A stretch of 64,000 nucleotides of DNA from NCBI GenBank assembly GCA_017302655.1, contig JAFLDE010000010.1:20400-84399 (forward strand). Reading direction: 5' to 3'. Shown here in pieces: positions 1-11,096 of the stretch (position 1 is the first letter of the stretch; each line of letters opens with the position of its first letter). The notes below the pieces were generated by a model that was not told where the DNA came from, did no database searches, and saw only the letters and a list, made by a program, of their open reading frames with translations. This stretch comes from Burkholderiales bacterium. Lineage in GTDB: Bacteria > Pseudomonadota > Gammaproteobacteria > Burkholderiales > Burkholderiaceae_C. A program made the translations under genes and the position numbers.

Positions 1-168
1 GTTGGCGTTGCGGGGCAGCTTCTGCAGTTCCAGACGGGCGGCATAACGCTCTTCCTCCGAGCGCTTGGCGTCATTGATGACGGCCTTGAGCTCGGCGTAC
101 TTCTTGGCGTACTTGGCCACCAACTTCTCGCGCTTCTCTTCGCGCTGCTTGATCGAAAGCTTTGCCAT
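1..168 (-). CDS. rpsN: 30S ribosomal protein S14 (partial, C-terminus outside window)
   Basis: The first 56 residues of S14 are visible, starting [21 protein letters not shown]14 binds the head of the 30S subunit near the peptidyl-transfer RNA path. This is the long, zinc-free type of about 101 residues: the basic helical N-terminus matches and no CxxC pair is seen in this part. The ATG lies 11 bases after the rplE stop, as in the spc operon order rplN-rplX-rplE-rpsN. The gene is cut only by the window edge. Confidence 0.95.
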   Translation of the reverse strand, partial: MAKLSIKQREEKREKLVAKYAKKYAELKAVINDAKRSEEERYAARLELQKLPRNAN

Positions 169-179
169 GGTGGTCAGCC

Positions 180-719
180 TCAGTTCTTGAACGGGAACTT
201 GAAAGCCGCCAGCAGGGCCTTGGCTTCCTCGTCGTTCTTGGCGGTCGTCGTGATGCTGATGTTCAGACCACGCACAGCATCTACCTTGTCGTACTCGATC
301 TCAGGGAAGATGATTTGTTCTTTGACGCCGATGTTGTAGTTGCCACGGCCATCAAATGCGCGACCCGAGATACCGCGGAAATCGCGCACGCGAGGCAGCG
401 CGATTGTCACGAAGCGATCCAGGAATTCATACATAGCCGCACCACGCAGGGTCACCATGCAACCGATGGGCACGTTCTCGCGAACCTTGAAGTTCGCGAT
501 GGCCTTCCGGGTCTTGGTGACGACGGGCTTTTGGCCGGCAATCTTGGTCAGGTCGCCGACGGCGTGATCCATGACCTTCTTGTCGGCAACGGCCTCGCTC
601 ACGCCCATGTTGAGCGTGATCTTGGTGATACGAGGCACCTGCATCGTGGAGGCGAAGCCGAACTTCTCCTTCAGCTGCGGAACCACTTTTTCGCGGTAGT
701 GAGCTTGCAAACGAGCCAT
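180..719 (-). CDS. rplE: 50S ribosomal protein L5
   Basis: This 179-residue protein is the usual length for L5, which binds 5S rRNA in the central protuberance and contacts the P-site tRNA. The chosen start gives [20 protein letters not shown], the family N-terminus. The frame stays open for 42 more codons upstream, but those codons overlap rplX and do not look like L5. Conserved stretches such as [14 protein letters not shown] and the C-terminal [20 protein letters not shown] are present. The ATG is 10 bases after the rplX stop, so the two genes are cotranscribed. Confidence 0.97.
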   Translation of the reverse strand: MARLQAHYREKVVPQLKEKFGFASTMQVPRITKITLNMGVSEAVADKKVMDHAVGDLTKIAGQKPVVTKTRKAIANFKVRENVPIGCMVTLRGAAMYEFLDRFVTIALPRVRDFRGISGRAFDGRGNYNIGVKEQIIFPEIEYDKVDAVRGLNISITTTAKNDEEAKALLAAFKFPFKN

Positions 720-729
720 AGCGCCTCCG

Positions 730-1047
730 TCAGACCTTGATTTCGGCGCCGCTGCTCTTGAAGACGCGCACTTTTTTGCCGTCTTCCTGCAGCTTGATCC
801 CGACGCGATCGGCCTTGCCGGTGGACGCGTTGAAGATGGCGACATTCGATTGATGAATCGGCATGGTCTTGTCGACCACCCCGCCAGTCGTTCCCTTCAT
901 GGGGTTCGGCTTGACGTGCTTCTTGGCGACGTTCACGCCCTCAACGACCAGGTAATCAGCGTCAACGCGCTGCGAGACGGTGCCGCGCTTGCCTTTGTCG
1001 CGGCCGGTCAACACGATGACCGGATCGCCTTTGCGAATCTTGTTCAT
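730..1047 (-). CDS. rplX: 50S ribosomal protein L24
   Basis: L24 has 105 residues here and is an early assembly-initiating protein that binds the 5' end of 23S rRNA. The N-terminal KOW motif is clear (residues about 5-32, [19 protein letters not shown]), followed by the typical [11 protein letters not shown] segment. A purine-rich ribosome-binding site (GGAAGGAC) precedes the ATG. It sits between rplN and rplE as in other spc operons, with 18 bases to the rplN stop. Confidence 0.97.
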   Translation of the reverse strand: MNKIRKGDPVIVLTGRDKGKRGTVSQRVDADYLVVEGVNVAKKHVKPNPMKGTTGGVVDKTMPIHQSNVAIFNASTGKADRVGIKLQEDGKKVRVFKSSGAEIKV

Positions 1048-1065
1048 GTTTGTCCTTCCGCGACG

Positions 1066-1434
1066 TCAGAGCACTTCGGGAGCCAACGACACGATCTTCA
1101 TGAAGCGCTCGCTGCGCAGTTCACGCGTGACGGGGCCGAAGATGCGGGTGCCGATCGGCTCCAGCTTGGCATTCAGAAGCACGGCGGCGTTGCCGTCAAA
1201 CTTCACCAGCGAGCCGTCTTGGCGACGAACACCCTTGGCGGTGCGCACGACCACGGCGTTGTAGACCTCGCCCTTCTTGACGCGGCCACGCGGCGCAGCT
1301 TCCTTGATGCTGACCTTGATGACGTCGCCAATGCCGGCATAACGCCGCTTGGAACCGCCCAGCACCTTGATGCACATGACGGCCTTGGCGCCCGTGTTGT
1401 CCGCGACGTCAAGCCGCGATTGCATTTGGATCAT
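1066..1434 (-). CDS. rplN: 50S ribosomal protein L14
   Basis: L14 (122 residues) binds 23S rRNA and forms an intersubunit bridge. I chose the ATG giving [17 protein letters not shown], the conserved N-terminus. An ATG four codons earlier (MGND) is possible but would lengthen the protein beyond the family norm. It is the first gene of the spc unit: a candidate sigma70 promoter lies about 190 bases upstream, and a peroxiredoxin gene separates it from rpsQ. It is a single intact domain with no oddities. Confidence 0.96.
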   Translation of the reverse strand: MIQMQSRLDVADNTGAKAVMCIKVLGGSKRRYAGIGDVIKVSIKEAAPRGRVKKGEVYNAVVVRTAKGVRRQDGSLVKFDGNAAVLLNAKLEPIGTRIFGPVTRELRSERFMKIVSLAPEVL

Positions 1435-1626
1435 GTCGTTTCCCAACTTTTCCCAAGCAGCGCGAGCGCCACCGAGGCAGTCTTGGGCCCGTAAGCTTCG
1501 ACCAACTCCAGAGAGTCAGCCTCGGCGGTTGAGGGCAGAAAAAGCTGTACCGTCAGATTCATCGGCAGATCCCGTCATGCCTTGCATGGCAGGCGCAACG
1601 AATCCCGAAGTGCAGCGAAGCCCAGC

Positions 1627-1656
1627 ATTATGCTCTTGGCATTCGCCGCAAGTCAA
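1627..1656 (-). promoter_or_regulatory. Candidate sigma70 promoter of the spc operon (rplN onward)
   Basis: On the minus strand a TTGACT -35 box (1651-1656) is followed by 18 bases and a CATAAT -10 box (1627-1632). It lies in the 295-base gene-free stretch 1435-1729 between the peroxiredoxin and rplN, about 190 bases before the rplN start. I see no gene in that stretch. Together with the terminator behind rpsQ, it implies that spc is a separate transcription unit, as in E. coli. Read by eye only. Confidence 0.6.
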
Positions 1657-1729
1657 GAGCGGCTCCCCTAGAGCCACCAACAGAGTGCCACCTGTTTGTG
1701 GGCTGGATGTCACGAACAGGCGGCTTACT

Positions 1730-2230
1730 TCACAACCTGGCAAGCATGTTCTCGGCAGAGCTGACTTCGAACTTGCCCGGCTGCTCGACCTGCAGATCGG
1801 CCACCGCGCCATCCTTGATGATCATGGCGAAGCGCTGAGAGCGAACGCCCATGCCACGAGCCGTCAGATCGAGGGTCAATCCGAGCGCCTTGGCCAGGTC
1901 AGCTGAGCCGTCAGCCAGCATACGCACTTTGCCTTCTACGCCCGCGCTCTTGCCCCAGGCGTGCATCACAAATGCGTCATTGACGGAAACACACCAGATT
2001 TCGTCCACACCTTTGGCGCTCAGCGCGGCTTGCTGCGCAAGGTAGCCAGGTAAGTGCTGCGCAGTGCAGGTGGGCGTGAATGCGCCGGGCAGCGCGAACA
2101 ACACAATCGTCTTGCCGGCGCTCGCCTTGGCAGCATCGACTGCATTGGGGCCGACCGAACATCCTTCGGTCGCCACCTCGATGTACTCAAATAGTGTGGT
2201 GGACGGCAGGCGTTGCCCAACTTCAATCAT
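1730..2230 (-). CDS. Peroxiredoxin, Prx5 (type II) family
   Basis: This predicted 166-residue thiol peroxidase reduces hydrogen peroxide or alkyl hydroperoxides. The Prx5 active-site motif PGAFTPTC is present with the peroxidatic cysteine at residue 55; a further cysteine at residue 24 might take part in turnover. The start at MIEVGQRLPS is supported by a GGAGA ribosome-binding site seven bases upstream; the 14 extra upstream codons run into a terminator hairpin and are rejected. There is no signal peptide, so it is cytoplasmic. It sits between rpsQ and rplN, directly behind an intrinsic terminator and ahead of the spc promoter. It is probably expressed by terminator readthrough or from an unseen promoter. 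The electron donor (glutaredoxin/glutathione or thioredoxin) cannot be read from sequence. Confidence 0.93.
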   Translation of the reverse strand: MIEVGQRLPSTTLFEYIEVATEGCSVGPNAVDAAKASAGKTIVLFALPGAFTPTCTAQHLPGYLAQQAALSAKGVDEIWCVSVNDAFVMHAWGKSAGVEGKVRMLADGSADLAKALGLTLDLTARGMGVRSQRFAMIIKDGAVADLQVEQPGKFEVSSAENMLARL

Positions 2231-2248
2231 GGCGATCTCCTGAAAAGT

Positions 2249-2279
2249 AAAAAGCCGCAAGCGCGATTGCACTTGCGGC
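2249..2279 (-). terminator. Intrinsic terminator after rpsQ (end of S10 operon)
   Basis: On the minus strand an 8-bp perfect stem (arms GCCGCAAG and CTTGCGGC at 2272-2279 and 2254-2261, 10-base loop) is followed by TTTTTAC. It begins about 25 bases after the rpsQ stop and ends about 19 bases before the peroxiredoxin start. It should end much S10 transcription, leaving readthrough for the peroxiredoxin. Confidence 0.8.
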
Positions 2280-2303
2280 CAGTGTCGCTTTGACAGCGAT
2301 ACC

Positions 2304-2573
2304 TTAGACGGCTTCAGCCTTCTCGACCAAGCGGGTCACAACCCAGCTCTTGGTCTTGGAGATCGGCTTGCTTTCAGCGATTTCGACCACGTCACCGTTT
2401 TTGTACTCGCCCTTTTCGTCGTGGGCGTGGTACTTGCGGCTGGAGGCTACGATCTTGCCGTAGAGGGCGTGCTTGGCGCGACGCTCCACCAACACGGTAA
2501 CCGTCTTGGCGCGCTTGTCGCTCACCACACGGCCCACGAAGGTGCGAACGACCTTGGCGGCGGCTTCACTCAT
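2304..2573 (-). CDS. rpsQ: 30S ribosomal protein S17
   Basis: S17 (89 residues) is a primary 16S rRNA-binding protein with an OB fold. The hallmark stretch [20 protein letters not shown] is at residues 12-31 and is followed by KYHAHDE. The ATG overlaps the rpmC stop by four bases (ATGA), so translation is coupled. It is the last gene of the S10 unit; an intrinsic terminator follows within 30 bases. Confidence 0.97.
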   Translation of the reverse strand: MSEAAAKVVRTFVGRVVSDKRAKTVTVLVERRAKHALYGKIVASSRKYHAHDEKGEYKNGDVVEIAESKPISKTKSWVVTRLVEKAEAV

Positions 2574-2770
2574 TGCGCAGCCTCCTTCTTCTTCTGTGCC
2601 AGCACGGTCTTGACACGAGCGATGTCGCGACGGGTCTTGCCGAGTTGGGTGTGGTTTTGCAATTGCTGGGTGGCCTTTTGCATGCGCAGGCCGAAATGAG
2701 CCTTGAGCAGCGACTTGACCTCAGCCTCGAGTGCGGCCACATCTTTGGCGCGCAGTTCAGATGCCTTCAT
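2570..2770 (-). CDS. rpmC: 50S ribosomal protein L29
   Basis: L29 (66 residues) lies at the peptide exit tunnel next to L23 and forms part of the docking site for trigger factor and SRP. It shows the expected two-helix pattern with [20 protein letters not shown] at the N-terminus and [16 protein letters not shown] near the end. It lies 13 bases after rplP and overlaps rpsQ by four bases. Confidence 0.97.
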   Translation of the reverse strand: MKASELRAKDVAALEAEVKSLLKAHFGLRMQKATQQLQNHTQLGKTRRDIARVKTVLAQKKKEAAQ

Positions 2771-2783
2771 GCTGTTCCTCCTC

Positions 2784-3200
2784 TTAAGCGCCGATGCGAC
2801 GCTCGACGAAGGTGCACTTCAGCGGCAGCTTTGCTGCAGCCAGAGTGAACGCCTCGCGGGCGAGTTGCTCGGGAACGCCATTGAGTTCGTAAAGCACCTT
2901 GCCGGGAACGATCTCGGCAACGTAGTACTCGGGGTTGCCCTTGCCGTTACCCATCCGCACTTCGGCCGGCTTCTTGCTGATCGGCTTGTCCGGGAAGATG
3001 CGGATGAAGATGCGGCCACCGCGCTTGATGTGGCGCGAGATGGCACGACGGGCGGCTTCGATCTGGCGGGCCGTGATGCGGCCGCGTTCGGTGGCCTTCA
3101 AGCCGAATTCGCCGAACGAAACATCAGCGCCACGGGTAGCGACGCCGGTGTTACGACCCTTTTGCTCCTTGCGGAATTTGCGACGAGCGGGTTGCAGCAT
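2784..3200 (-). CDS. rplP: 50S ribosomal protein L16
   Basis: L16 (138 residues) sits near the A site and the peptidyl-transferase centre. The N-terminus [17 protein letters not shown] and the internal [20 protein letters not shown] are typical. The conserved arginine region around residue 81, a hydroxylation target in E. coli, lies in [14 protein letters not shown]. It follows rpsC after two bases. Confidence 0.97.
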   Translation of the reverse strand: MLQPARRKFRKEQKGRNTGVATRGADVSFGEFGLKATERGRITARQIEAARRAISRHIKRGGRIFIRIFPDKPISKKPAEVRMGNGKGNPEYYVAEIVPGKVLYELNGVPEQLAREAFTLAAAKLPLKCTFVERRIGA

Positions 3201-3202
3201 GT

Positions 3203-4015
3203 TTACTCTCCTTTGGGCGCAGCGGCAGCGTCAGCTGCCGGCTTGCGCGCCACGCGGCGGGCACCGCGGTCACCCGCGCCACCTTCACCAGGCTTGCCAT
3301 CGCGACGACGCTCGCCCGGGCGGGCCGGACGACGGTTGCGACGATCGTCTTCGCCTTCCACGCTCTTGAGCACCGGAGCTTCGCCATTGGCCAAGCGATC
3401 GCCGCGGTAGACCCAAACCTTCACGCCGATGACGCCGTAGGTGGTCTTGGCTTCGCTGAAACCGTAGTCGATGTCCGCCTTCAGGGTGTGCAGGGGCACA
3501 CGGCCTTCGCGATACCACTCAGTACGGGCGATTTCGATGCCGTTCAAGCGGCCGGCACTCATGATCTTGATGCCCTGGGCGCCCAGACGCATGGCGTTCT
3601 GCATCGCGCGCTTCATGGCGCGGCGGAACATGATGCGCTTCTCGAGTTGCTGGGTGATCGAGTCGGCGATCAGCTGGGCGTCAACCTCAGGCTTGCGCAC
3701 TTCTTCGATGTTCACAGCGACCGGCACGCCAAGACGCTTGGCAAGTTCGGCCTTCAGGTTCTCGATATCCTCGCCTTTCTTACCGATCACCACACCCGGA
3801 CGCGCCGAGAAGATGGTGATACGGGCGTTCTTGGCAGGGCGCTCGATCAGGATGCGCGAAACCGCAGCGTTCTTCAGCTTGGTCTTCAGGTACTCGCGAA
3901 CCTGCAAGTCTTCGGCCAGCATGCCGGCGAAGTTGCGGCTCGAGGCGTACCAGCGCGACGACCAGTTGCGGGTGACGGGAAGGCGAAAGCCAACCGGATG
4001 GATTTTTTGTCCCAT
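3203..4015 (-). CDS. rpsC: 30S ribosomal protein S3
   Basis: S3 (270 residues) guards the mRNA entry tunnel and has helicase activity with S4 and S5. [12 protein letters not shown] at the N-terminus, a KH domain at about residues 40-110 ([20 protein letters not shown]) and the C-terminal S3 domain ([14 protein letters not shown]) are all present. A basic and alanine-rich tail of about 50 residues ([20 protein letters not shown] onward) makes it longer than the E. coli protein (233), as is common in betaproteobacteria. It starts 15 bases after rplV. Confidence 0.97.
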   Translation of the reverse strand: MGQKIHPVGFRLPVTRNWSSRWYASSRNFAGMLAEDLQVREYLKTKLKNAAVSRILIERPAKNARITIFSARPGVVIGKKGEDIENLKAELAKRLGVPVAVNIEEVRKPEVDAQLIADSITQQLEKRIMFRRAMKRAMQNAMRLGAQGIKIMSAGRLNGIEIARTEWYREGRVPLHTLKADIDYGFSEAKTTYGVIGVKVWVYRGDRLANGEAPVLKSVEGEDDRRNRRPARPGERRRDGKPGEGGAGDRGARRVARKPAADAAAAPKGE

Positions 4016-4030
4016 AGTCCTTTAGCCCCC

Positions 4031-4360
4031 TCAGTTCCCGACCGACAGGTAGATGTGGCAGGTCGGCTTGCTGATGCGGTTGCCACGGCCCTTGGCGCGC
4101 GCCGTGAAGCGGCGCAGCGTGGTGCCCTGCTCGACATAAATCGAGGTGACCTTCAGCGCGTCGATGTCCGCACCGTCGTTGTGCTCGGCGTTGGCGATGG
4201 CCGACTCCAGCACTTTCTTGACGATGACGGCGGCCTTCTTCTGCGTGAAGTTAAGGATGTTCAGCGCCTGGTCCACCTTCTTGCCGCGAATCAGGTCAGC
4301 CACCAGGCGACCCTTGTCCACGGAGAGGCGCACGCCGCGCAGGCTTGCATTGGTAGTCAT
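4031..4360 (-). CDS. rplV: 50S ribosomal protein L22
   Basis: L22 (109 residues) lines the exit tunnel with a long beta-hairpin; macrolide resistance maps there. [20 protein letters not shown] and the C-terminal [20 protein letters not shown] are family signatures. I chose MTTNASLRG over the ATG three codons earlier because an AAGG box lies nine bases before it. The earlier ATG would touch that box directly. It follows rpsS closely. Confidence 0.94.
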   Translation of the reverse strand: MTTNASLRGVRLSVDKGRLVADLIRGKKVDQALNILNFTQKKAAVIVKKVLESAIANAEHNDGADIDALKVTSIYVEQGTTLRRFTARAKGRGNRISKPTCHIYLSVGN

Positions 4361-4371
4361 GTCAGGCATCC

Positions 4372-4650
4372 TTACTTCTTCGCAGCCTTCTTGTCGGCTG
4401 GGTGGCCTTTGAAGGTGCGGGTCAGCGCGAATTCACCGAGCTTGTGACCGACCATCTGATCGCTCACATACACCGGCACATGCTGCTTGCCGTTGTGAAC
4501 GGCAATGGTCAGGCCAATGAACTCAGGCAGGATGGTCGAACGGCGCGACCAAGTCTTGATCGGCTTCTTGTCCTTGTTGGCGCTGGCCTTCTCGACCTTG
4601 GCCAGCAGGTGCCCGTCAACGAACGGGCCCTTCTTCAGAGAACGACTCAT
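4372..4650 (-). CDS. rpsS: 30S ribosomal protein S19
   Basis: S19 (92 residues) in the 30S head binds S13 and contacts the A-site tRNA region. [20 protein letters not shown] at the start and the [16 protein letters not shown] core are near-invariant family features. It lies 11 bases after rplB in the standard S10 order. Confidence 0.98.
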   Translation of the reverse strand: MSRSLKKGPFVDGHLLAKVEKASANKDKKPIKTWSRRSTILPEFIGLTIAVHNGKQHVPVYVSDQMVGHKLGEFALTRTFKGHPADKKAAKK

Positions 4651-4661
4651 GGCTGCCCTCC

Positions 4662-5486
4662 TTACTTCTTGCGACGCGAGACGATGAAGGTCTGCGTGCG
4701 CTTGTTAGAACGGGTGCGGAAGCCCTTGGTCATCGTGTTCCACGGCGACACAGGGACCTGACCTTCACCGGTACGGCCTTCGCCACCACCGTGCGGGTGA
4801 TCCACCGGGTTCATGGCGGTACCACGGACGGTCGGGCGGATGCCCAGCCAACGCTTCGCACCAGCTTTGCCGTACTGGCGCAGGTTGTGCTCTTCGTTGC
4901 TGACCTCACCCAGGGTGGCGCGGCAGTCGATGTGCACGCGACGCACTTCGCCCGAACGCAGACGAATCTGCGCGTAGGCGCCGTCACGGGCCATCAGCGT
5001 GACCGACGTACCTGCCGAACGCGCAATCTGCGCACCCTTGCCAGGCAGCAACTCCACGCAGTGGATCGTCGCGCCGATGGGGATGTTGCGGATCGGAAGG
5101 GTGTTGCCCGGCTTGATCGGCGCCTCGGCGCCCGACATCAGCTGCGCGCCAACCTCGATGCCGCGGGGGGCAATGATGTAGCGACGCTCGCCGTCGGCGT
5201 AGCACAGCAGCGCGATGTGCGCGGTGCGGTTCGGGTCGTACTCGATGCGCTCGACCTTGGCCGGGATGCCATCCTTGGTACGACGGAAGTCCACCACGCG
5301 GTAGTGGTGCTTGTGACCACCACCCTTGTGACGCATGGTCACGTGCCCGTTGTTGTTGCGACCAGAGTTCTGCTTCTGCGGCTCGAGCAAGGGCGCATAG
5401 CCTTCACCCTTGTGCAGGTGCTTGTGCACCACTTTGACCACGGCACGGCGGCCGGGCGAAGTCGGCTTGACTTTGACGACTGCCAT
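4662..5486 (-). CDS. rplB: 50S ribosomal protein L2
   Basis: L2 (274 residues) is required for subunit joining and for a functional peptidyl-transferase centre. The N-terminal OB-like and C-terminal SH3-like domains are complete. The conserved [14 protein letters not shown] loop, with the essential histidine, lies near residue 225. The start codon overlaps the rplW stop by one base (TAATG), giving coupled translation. Confidence 0.98.
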   Translation of the reverse strand: MAVVKVKPTSPGRRAVVKVVHKHLHKGEGYAPLLEPQKQNSGRNNNGHVTMRHKGGGHKHHYRVVDFRRTKDGIPAKVERIEYDPNRTAHIALLCYADGERRYIIAPRGIEVGAQLMSGAEAPIKPGNTLPIRNIPIGATIHCVELLPGKGAQIARSAGTSVTLMARDGAYAQIRLRSGEVRRVHIDCRATLGEVSNEEHNLRQYGKAGAKRWLGIRPTVRGTAMNPVDHPHGGGEGRTGEGQVPVSPWNTMTKGFRTRSNKRTQTFIVSRRKK

Positions 5487-5800
5487 TACGCGGCCTCCCC
5501 GAACTGCAGCTCTTGACCCGGCTTGAGGGCCACATAGGCCTTCTTCACGTGGTCACGGCGGCCGACGCGGCCACCGAAGCGCTTGGTCTTGCCCTTGACG
5601 TTGACGACGCTGACGGCGGCCACTTCGACCTTGAACATCAGCTCCACGGCAGCCTTGATTTCCGGCTTGGTGGCGTCACGCATCACCTTGAACAGCACTT
5701 GGTTGTGCTTCTCACCGACGCTGGTGGCCTTTTCGCTGACGATCGGCGCCAACAGCACCTGAGCCAGACGACCTTCGTCGTACTTCTTCGGCGCGCTCAT
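5486..5800 (-). CDS. rplW: 50S ribosomal protein L23
   Basis: L23 (104 residues) is the trigger-factor and SRP docking protein at the exit tunnel. The N-terminal [11 protein letters not shown] and the central [20 protein letters not shown] loop match the family. It overlaps the rplD stop by four bases and abuts rplB, so the rplD-rplW-rplB segment is tightly coupled. Confidence 0.97.
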   Translation of the reverse strand: MSAPKKYDEGRLAQVLLAPIVSEKATSVGEKHNQVLFKVMRDATKPEIKAAVELMFKVEVAAVSVVNVKGKTKRFGGRVGRRDHVKKAYVALKPGQELQFGEAA

Positions 5801-6417
5801 TCGAACATCTCCTTGAGCTGCTCCACAGCGGCCTTGGTCACCAGCACCTTCTTGAAGTGGACCAGCGACAGCGGATCCGCATGACGCGGCTCGATGACCA
5901 GCACGTTGTGAAGATTGCGCGAAGCCAGGAACAGGTTGTCATCGACCTCGTCCGCGATCACCAGAACCGACTCGAGACCCATGGCCTTGAATTTGGCGGC
6001 GAGCAGCTTGGTCTTGGGCGCCTCGACCTTGATCGAGTCGACAACGGCCAAGCGGCCTTCACGCGCCAGCTGCGAGAAGATCGACGCCATACCGGCGCGG
6101 TACATCTTCTTGTTCAGCTTCTGGGTGAAGTTCTCTTCCGGACGGTTCGGGAAAATCCGGCCGCCTCCACGCCACAGGGGCGAAGAGGTCATACCGGCGC
6201 GGGCGTTGCCCGTGCCCTTTTGACGGAAAGGCTTCTTCGTCGAGTGGTGAACCTCGCCACGATCCTTCTGGGCGCGGGTGCCTTGACGGGCATTGGCCTG
6301 GAAGGCGACAACGACTTGATGAACCAGGGCCTCGTTGTAGTCACGCGCGAACACGGTGTCCGGCGCGTCGACCTTGCCAGCGGCCTGGCCTTGCTCATTC
6401 AGGAGCTCGAGCTGCAT
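5797..6417 (-). CDS. rplD: 50S ribosomal protein L4
   Basis: L4 (206 residues) extends a loop into the exit tunnel. In gammaproteobacteria it also represses its own S10 operon through the leader RNA; whether that happens here is unknown. The tunnel loop is clear at about residues 60-95 ([20 protein letters not shown] and RGGGRIFPN). The ATG at 6417 overlaps the rplC TGA (TGATG). A GTG one codon earlier is possible but unnecessary. Confidence 0.97.
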   Translation of the reverse strand: MQLELLNEQGQAAGKVDAPDTVFARDYNEALVHQVVVAFQANARQGTRAQKDRGEVHHSTKKPFRQKGTGNARAGMTSSPLWRGGGRIFPNRPEENFTQKLNKKMYRAGMASIFSQLAREGRLAVVDSIKVEAPKTKLLAAKFKAMGLESVLVIADEVDDNLFLASRNLHNVLVIEPRHADPLSLVHFKKVLVTKAAVEQLKEMFE

Positions 6418-7085
6418 CACTGGGCTCCTTTGCTCTTGGCCTTGACGGCCGGGCGCACGACCACATGGCCGTTCTTGCTGCCCGGAACAGCACCCTTCAC
6501 CAGCAGCAGCTGGCGGGCCTCGTCAATGCGGACGATGTCCAGGTTTTGGGTGGTGACGGTCTCGTCGCCCATGTGACCGGTCATCTTCTTGCCCGGGAAC
6601 ACGCGGCCCGGATCTTGTGCCATCGAGATCGAGCCCGGCACGTTGTGCGAACGGCTGTTACCGTGCGACGCGCGCTGCGAGCTGAAGTTGTGACGCTTGA
6701 TGGTGCCTGCAAAGCCCTTACCGATGCTGGTGCCCTGGACGTCGACCATTTGGCCGACCGCAAAGAGGGTCACGGGCACGGCGGCGCCGGGCTTGTATTG
6801 ACCCGCCACATCGGCGGCAACACGGAATTCCTTCAGGACCTCGCCAGCTTCAACGCCAGCTTTGGCGAAGTGACCAGCCTCCGGCTTGCTGACCCGGGAA
6901 GCCTTACGAGCTCCGAACGCCACCTGAATGGCGCTGTAGCCGTCCGACTCCTCGGTCTTGACCTGGACCACGCGGTTATTGGACACATCCAGCACGGTCA
7001 CGGGGATGGCGTCGCCATCGTCCGTGAAGATGCGCATCATGCCCACCTTGCGGCCCAGCAATCCGAGACGATTGCTAAGACTCAT
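6417..7085 (-). CDS. rplC: 50S ribosomal protein L3
   Basis: L3 (222 residues) initiates 50S assembly and reaches the peptidyl-transferase centre. The start [20 protein letters not shown] is preceded by GGAGAAAACC. The frame stays open for 39 codons upstream but those codons are leader sequence. The central loop [20 protein letters not shown] with [14 protein letters not shown] is conserved; its glutamine is the PrmB methylation target in E. coli. It appears to be the first gene of the S10 unit here, because a terminator and a candidate promoter separate it from rpsJ. Confidence 0.97.
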   Translation of the reverse strand: MSLSNRLGLLGRKVGMMRIFTDDGDAIPVTVLDVSNNRVVQVKTEESDGYSAIQVAFGARKASRVSKPEAGHFAKAGVEAGEVLKEFRVAADVAGQYKPGAAVPVTLFAVGQMVDVQGTSIGKGFAGTIKRHNFSSQRASHGNSRSHNVPGSISMAQDPGRVFPGKKMTGHMGDETVTTQNLDIVRIDEARQLLLVKGAVPGSKNGHVVVRPAVKAKSKGAQ

Positions 7086-7158
7086 GGTTTTCTCCAGCCC
7101 GGCTTGGCCGAGCCTTGGTTTGACACACCCGACAACGATTGGCCGGGCGCCCTTGCTC

Positions 7159-7219
7159 TTTCCCCATCCGAAGTCGGGGAAAGCCCGCGATTCTAGCCAC
7201 ATGGCAAGCCAATGACCAA
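7159..7219 (-). promoter_or_regulatory. Candidate S10-unit promoter and leader hairpin before rplC
   Basis: On the minus strand a TTGGTC -35-like box (7214-7219), an 18-base spacer and a TAGAAT -10 box (7190-7195) precede rplC. Just downstream, the leader can form a 7-bp perfect hairpin (TTTCCCC/GGGGAAA, 7159-7182, 10-base loop). Leader hairpins of S10 operons are classical control sites, but L4 binding here is only a guess. Confidence 0.45.
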
Positions 7220-7241
7220 GCAGAATCTGCAGGCATCAGAA

Positions 7242-7267
7242 AAGAAGCGGCCTTGCGGCCGCTTCTT
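7242..7267 (-). terminator. Intrinsic terminator between rpsJ and rplC
   Basis: An 11-bp perfect stem (arms AAGAAGCGGCC and GGCCGCTTCTT) with a four-base loop is followed on the minus strand by TTCTG, so the T-rich run reads CTTCTTTTCT. It begins about 28 bases after the rpsJ stop. It separates the str unit (ending in rpsJ) from rplC, probably partially, because a promoter follows. Confidence 0.75.
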
Positions 7268-7294
7268 GTGGCGAAGAAGTCTCGATCGAGGTGC

Positions 7295-7606
7295 TTATTG
7301 CAGCTTGATCTCGACGTCCACGCCAGCTGGCAGATCCAACTTCATCAGGGCATCGACCGTCTTGTCGGTCGGGTCGACGATGTCCATCAGACGCTGGTGG
7401 GTGCGAATCTCGAACTGGTCGCGGCTCGTTTTGTTGACGTGCGGCGAACGCAGGATGTCGAAACGCTCCAGGCGGGTCGGCAGGGGCACGGGACCCTTGA
7501 CGATGGCGCCCGTGCGCTTGGCCGTGTCGACGATTTCGAGAGCCGACTGGTCGATCAGCTTGTAATCAAACGCCTTCAAGCGAATGCGGATCTTCTGCTT
7601 CTGCAT
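7295..7606 (-). CDS. rpsJ: 30S ribosomal protein S10 (NusE)
   Basis: S10 (103 residues) acts in the 30S head and, as NusE, in antitermination and transcription-translation coupling with Nus[21 protein letters not shown] at the start and the DVEIKL ending are typical. It follows tuf after 13 bases and so belongs to the str transcript. A terminator lies between it and rplC, so it is grouped with tuf rather than with the rest of the S10 genes. Confidence 0.98.
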   Translation of the reverse strand: MQKQKIRIRLKAFDYKLIDQSALEIVDTAKRTGAIVKGPVPLPTRLERFDILRSPHVNKTSRDQFEIRTHQRLMDIVDPTDKTVDALMKLDLPAGVDVEIKLQ

Positions 7607-7619
7607 GGTGATTCCCGCC

Positions 7620-8810
<1,191 letters not shown>

Positions 8811-8924
8811 TGCAAATCTCCAAGTAAAGAACAAAGGCCCGTCTGCGGTTTAGGGTCTGTCGCACCGTTCGGACTCCACCGGGACGGGCACTGGTGGCGA
8901 GCGGTTCGCAGACCATAGAGAAAC

Positions 8925-11027
8925 TTACTTGCTACGCGCGGTGATGATCGCGTCGGCCACGTTCTTGGGAGCTTCGCTGTAGTGCTTGAACTCCATCGTG
9001 TAGGTGGCGCGGCCTTGCGACATCGAGCGCAGCGTGGTCGAGTAGCCGAACATCTCCGACAGCGGCACCTCTGCCTTGATGACTTTGCCACCACCGACCA
9101 TGTCATCCATGCCCTGAACCATGCCGCGGCGGCTGGACAGGTCACCCATCACCGAGCCAGCGTAGTCTTCCGGAGTCTCGACTTCCACGGCCATCATCGG
9201 CTCGAGGATGACGGGGCTGGCGCGGCGGCAAGCCTCCTTGAAGCCCATCGACGCGGCCATCTTGAACGCGTTTTCGTTCGAGTCCACTTCGTGGTACGAA
9301 CCGAAGGTCAGGGTGACCTTCACATCCACCACCGGGAAGCCGGCCAGCACACCGTTCGGCAGGGTATCAATGATGCCCTTCTCGACCGCAGGAATGAACT
9401 CGCGCGGCACCACGCCACCCTTGATGGCATCGACGAACTCGAAACCTTTGCCCGGCTCCTGAGGTTCGACGGTCAGCACCACGTGACCGTACTGACCCTT
9501 ACCGCCCGACTGGCGAACGAACTTTCCTTCGACGTCGGTGGCCGACTTGCGGATGGTTTCACGGTAGGCCACCTGCGGCTTGCCGACGTTGGCTTCCACG
9601 CCGAACTCGCGCTTCATGCGGTCGACGATGATTTCCAGGTGGAGCTCGCCCATGCCGGAGATGATGGTCTGACCAGACTCTTCGTCGGTGCGCAGGCGGA
9701 AGGAGGGATCCTCCTTGGCCAGGCGACCAAGCGCGATGCCCATCTTCTCTTGGTCGGCCTTGGTCTTGGGCTCAACAGCCTGCGAAATGACGGGCTCGGG
9801 GAAGACCATCTTTTCCAAGGTCACGACCGAGTCCGGATCGCACAGCGTCTCGCCCGTGGTCACTTCCTTCAGGCCCACGCAGGCAGCGATGTCGCCAGCC
9901 AGAATTTCCGAGATTTCCTCGCGCTGGTTGGCGTGCATCTGCAGGATTCGGCCGATGCGCTCCTTCTTGCCACGGATCGGGTTGAACACCGAGTCGCCAG
10001 ACTTCAGCACACCCGAGTACACGCGAACGAACGTCAGCTGACCCACGTACGGATCCGTCATCAGCTTGAAGGCCAGCGCGGAGAACTTCTCGGCGTCATC
10101 CGCATTGCGGGTAACAGGCTGCTCGTTCTCGTCGGTGCCGCTGACGGGCGGAATATCCACTGGCGAAGGCAGAAACTCGATCACCGCGTCGAGCATGCGC
10201 TGCACGCCCTTGTTCTTGAAGGCGGTGCCGCAGAGCATCGGCTGGATCTCGGTGGCAATGGTGCGCTGACGAATCGCGAGCTTGATCTCCTCCTCGGAGA
10301 GGTCGCCCGACTCCAAGTACTTGTTCATCAGCTCTTCGGTGGCCTCTGCCGCCGCTTCGACCATCTTCTCGCGCCACTCCTTGGCCACCTCGGCCAACTC
10401 GGCCGGGATGTCCTGGTACTCAAACTTCATGCCCTGGCTGGCCTCGTCCCAGATGATGGCCTTCATCTTGAACAGGTCAATCACACCCTTGAAGTTGTCT
10501 TCCGCGCCGATGGGAATGACCACCGGGACGGGGTTCGCCTTCAGGCGCGTCTTCATCTGGTCCACGACCTTGAAGAAGTTCGCGCCAGTGCGATCCATCT
10601 TGTTGACGAACGCCAGACGGGGCACCTTGTACTTGTTGGCTTGGCGCCAGACGGTCTCCGACTGCGGTTGCACACCACCCACGGCGCAATAGACCATGCA
10701 GGCGCCGTCGAGCACGCGCATCGAACGCTCCACCTCGATGGTGAAGTCGACGTGCCCCGGGGTGTCGATGATGTTGAAGCGGTGCTCCGGGAAGTTCATG
10801 TCCATGCCCTTCCAGAAGCAGGTCGTGGCAGCGGACGTGATGGTGATACCACGCTCCTGCTCCTGCTCCATCCAGTCCATCGTGGCGGCGCCGTCGTGCA
10901 CCTCACCGATCTTGTGGTTCACGCCGGTGTAGTAAAGGATGCGCTCGGTCGTGGTGGTCTTGCCGGCGTCAATGTGCGCGCTGATGCCGATGTTGCGATA
11001 GCGCTGGATGGGGGTCTTGCGGGCCAT
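8925..11027 (-). CDS. fusA: Elongation factor G
   Basis: EF-G (700 residues) is the GTPase that drives tRNA-mRNA translocation and, with RRF, ribosome recycling. The P-loop [15 protein letters not shown], the switch [10 protein letters not shown] and NKMD are present, and domains II to V run to the end ([20 protein letters not shown] in domain V). Length matches the bacterial EF-G 1 family. A GGAG box lies nine bases before the ATG. It follows rpsG after 69 bases. Confidence 0.98.
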   Translation of the reverse strand: MARKTPIQRYRNIGISAHIDAGKTTTTERILYYTGVNHKIGEVHDGAATMDWMEQEQERGITITSAATTCFWKGMDMNFPEHRFNIIDTPGHVDFTIEVERSMRVLDGACMVYCAVGGVQPQSETVWRQANKYKVPRLAFVNKMDRTGANFFKVVDQMKTRLKANPVPVVIPIGAEDNFKGVIDLFKMKAIIWDEASQGMKFEYQDIPAELAEVAKEWREKMVEAAAEATEELMNKYLESGDLSEEEIKLAIRQRTIATEIQPMLCGTAFKNKGVQRMLDAVIEFLPSPVDIPPVSGTDENEQPVTRNADDAEKFSALAFKLMTDPYVGQLTFVRVYSGVLKSGDSVFNPIRGKKERIGRILQMHANQREEISEILAGDIAACVGLKEVTTGETLCDPDSVVTLEKMVFPEPVISQAVEPKTKADQEKMGIALGRLAKEDPSFRLRTDEESGQTIISGMGELHLEIIVDRMKREFGVEANVGKPQVAYRETIRKSATDVEGKFVRQSGGKGQYGHVVLTVEPQEPGKGFEFVDAIKGGVVPREFIPAVEKGIIDTLPNGVLAGFPVVDVKVTLTFGSYHEVDSNENAFKMAASMGFKEACRRASPVILEPMMAVEVETPEDYAGSVMGDLSSRRGMVQGMDDMVGGGKVIKAEVPLSEMFGYSTTLRSMSQGRATYTMEFKHYSEAPKNVADAIITARSK

Positions 11028-11096
11028 GGTTTGCTCCGAAATGCGTGAGCCGCCTACGGGTTGGTAGTAACCCGAGGCGGCCGAAGGGGCTGAAGT

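Noticed and set aside
1516-1812. Small minus-strand frame overlapping the peroxiredoxin end and the rplN leader
   Set aside because: Out of frame with the peroxiredoxin, no ribosome-binding site, and it crosses the candidate promoter.
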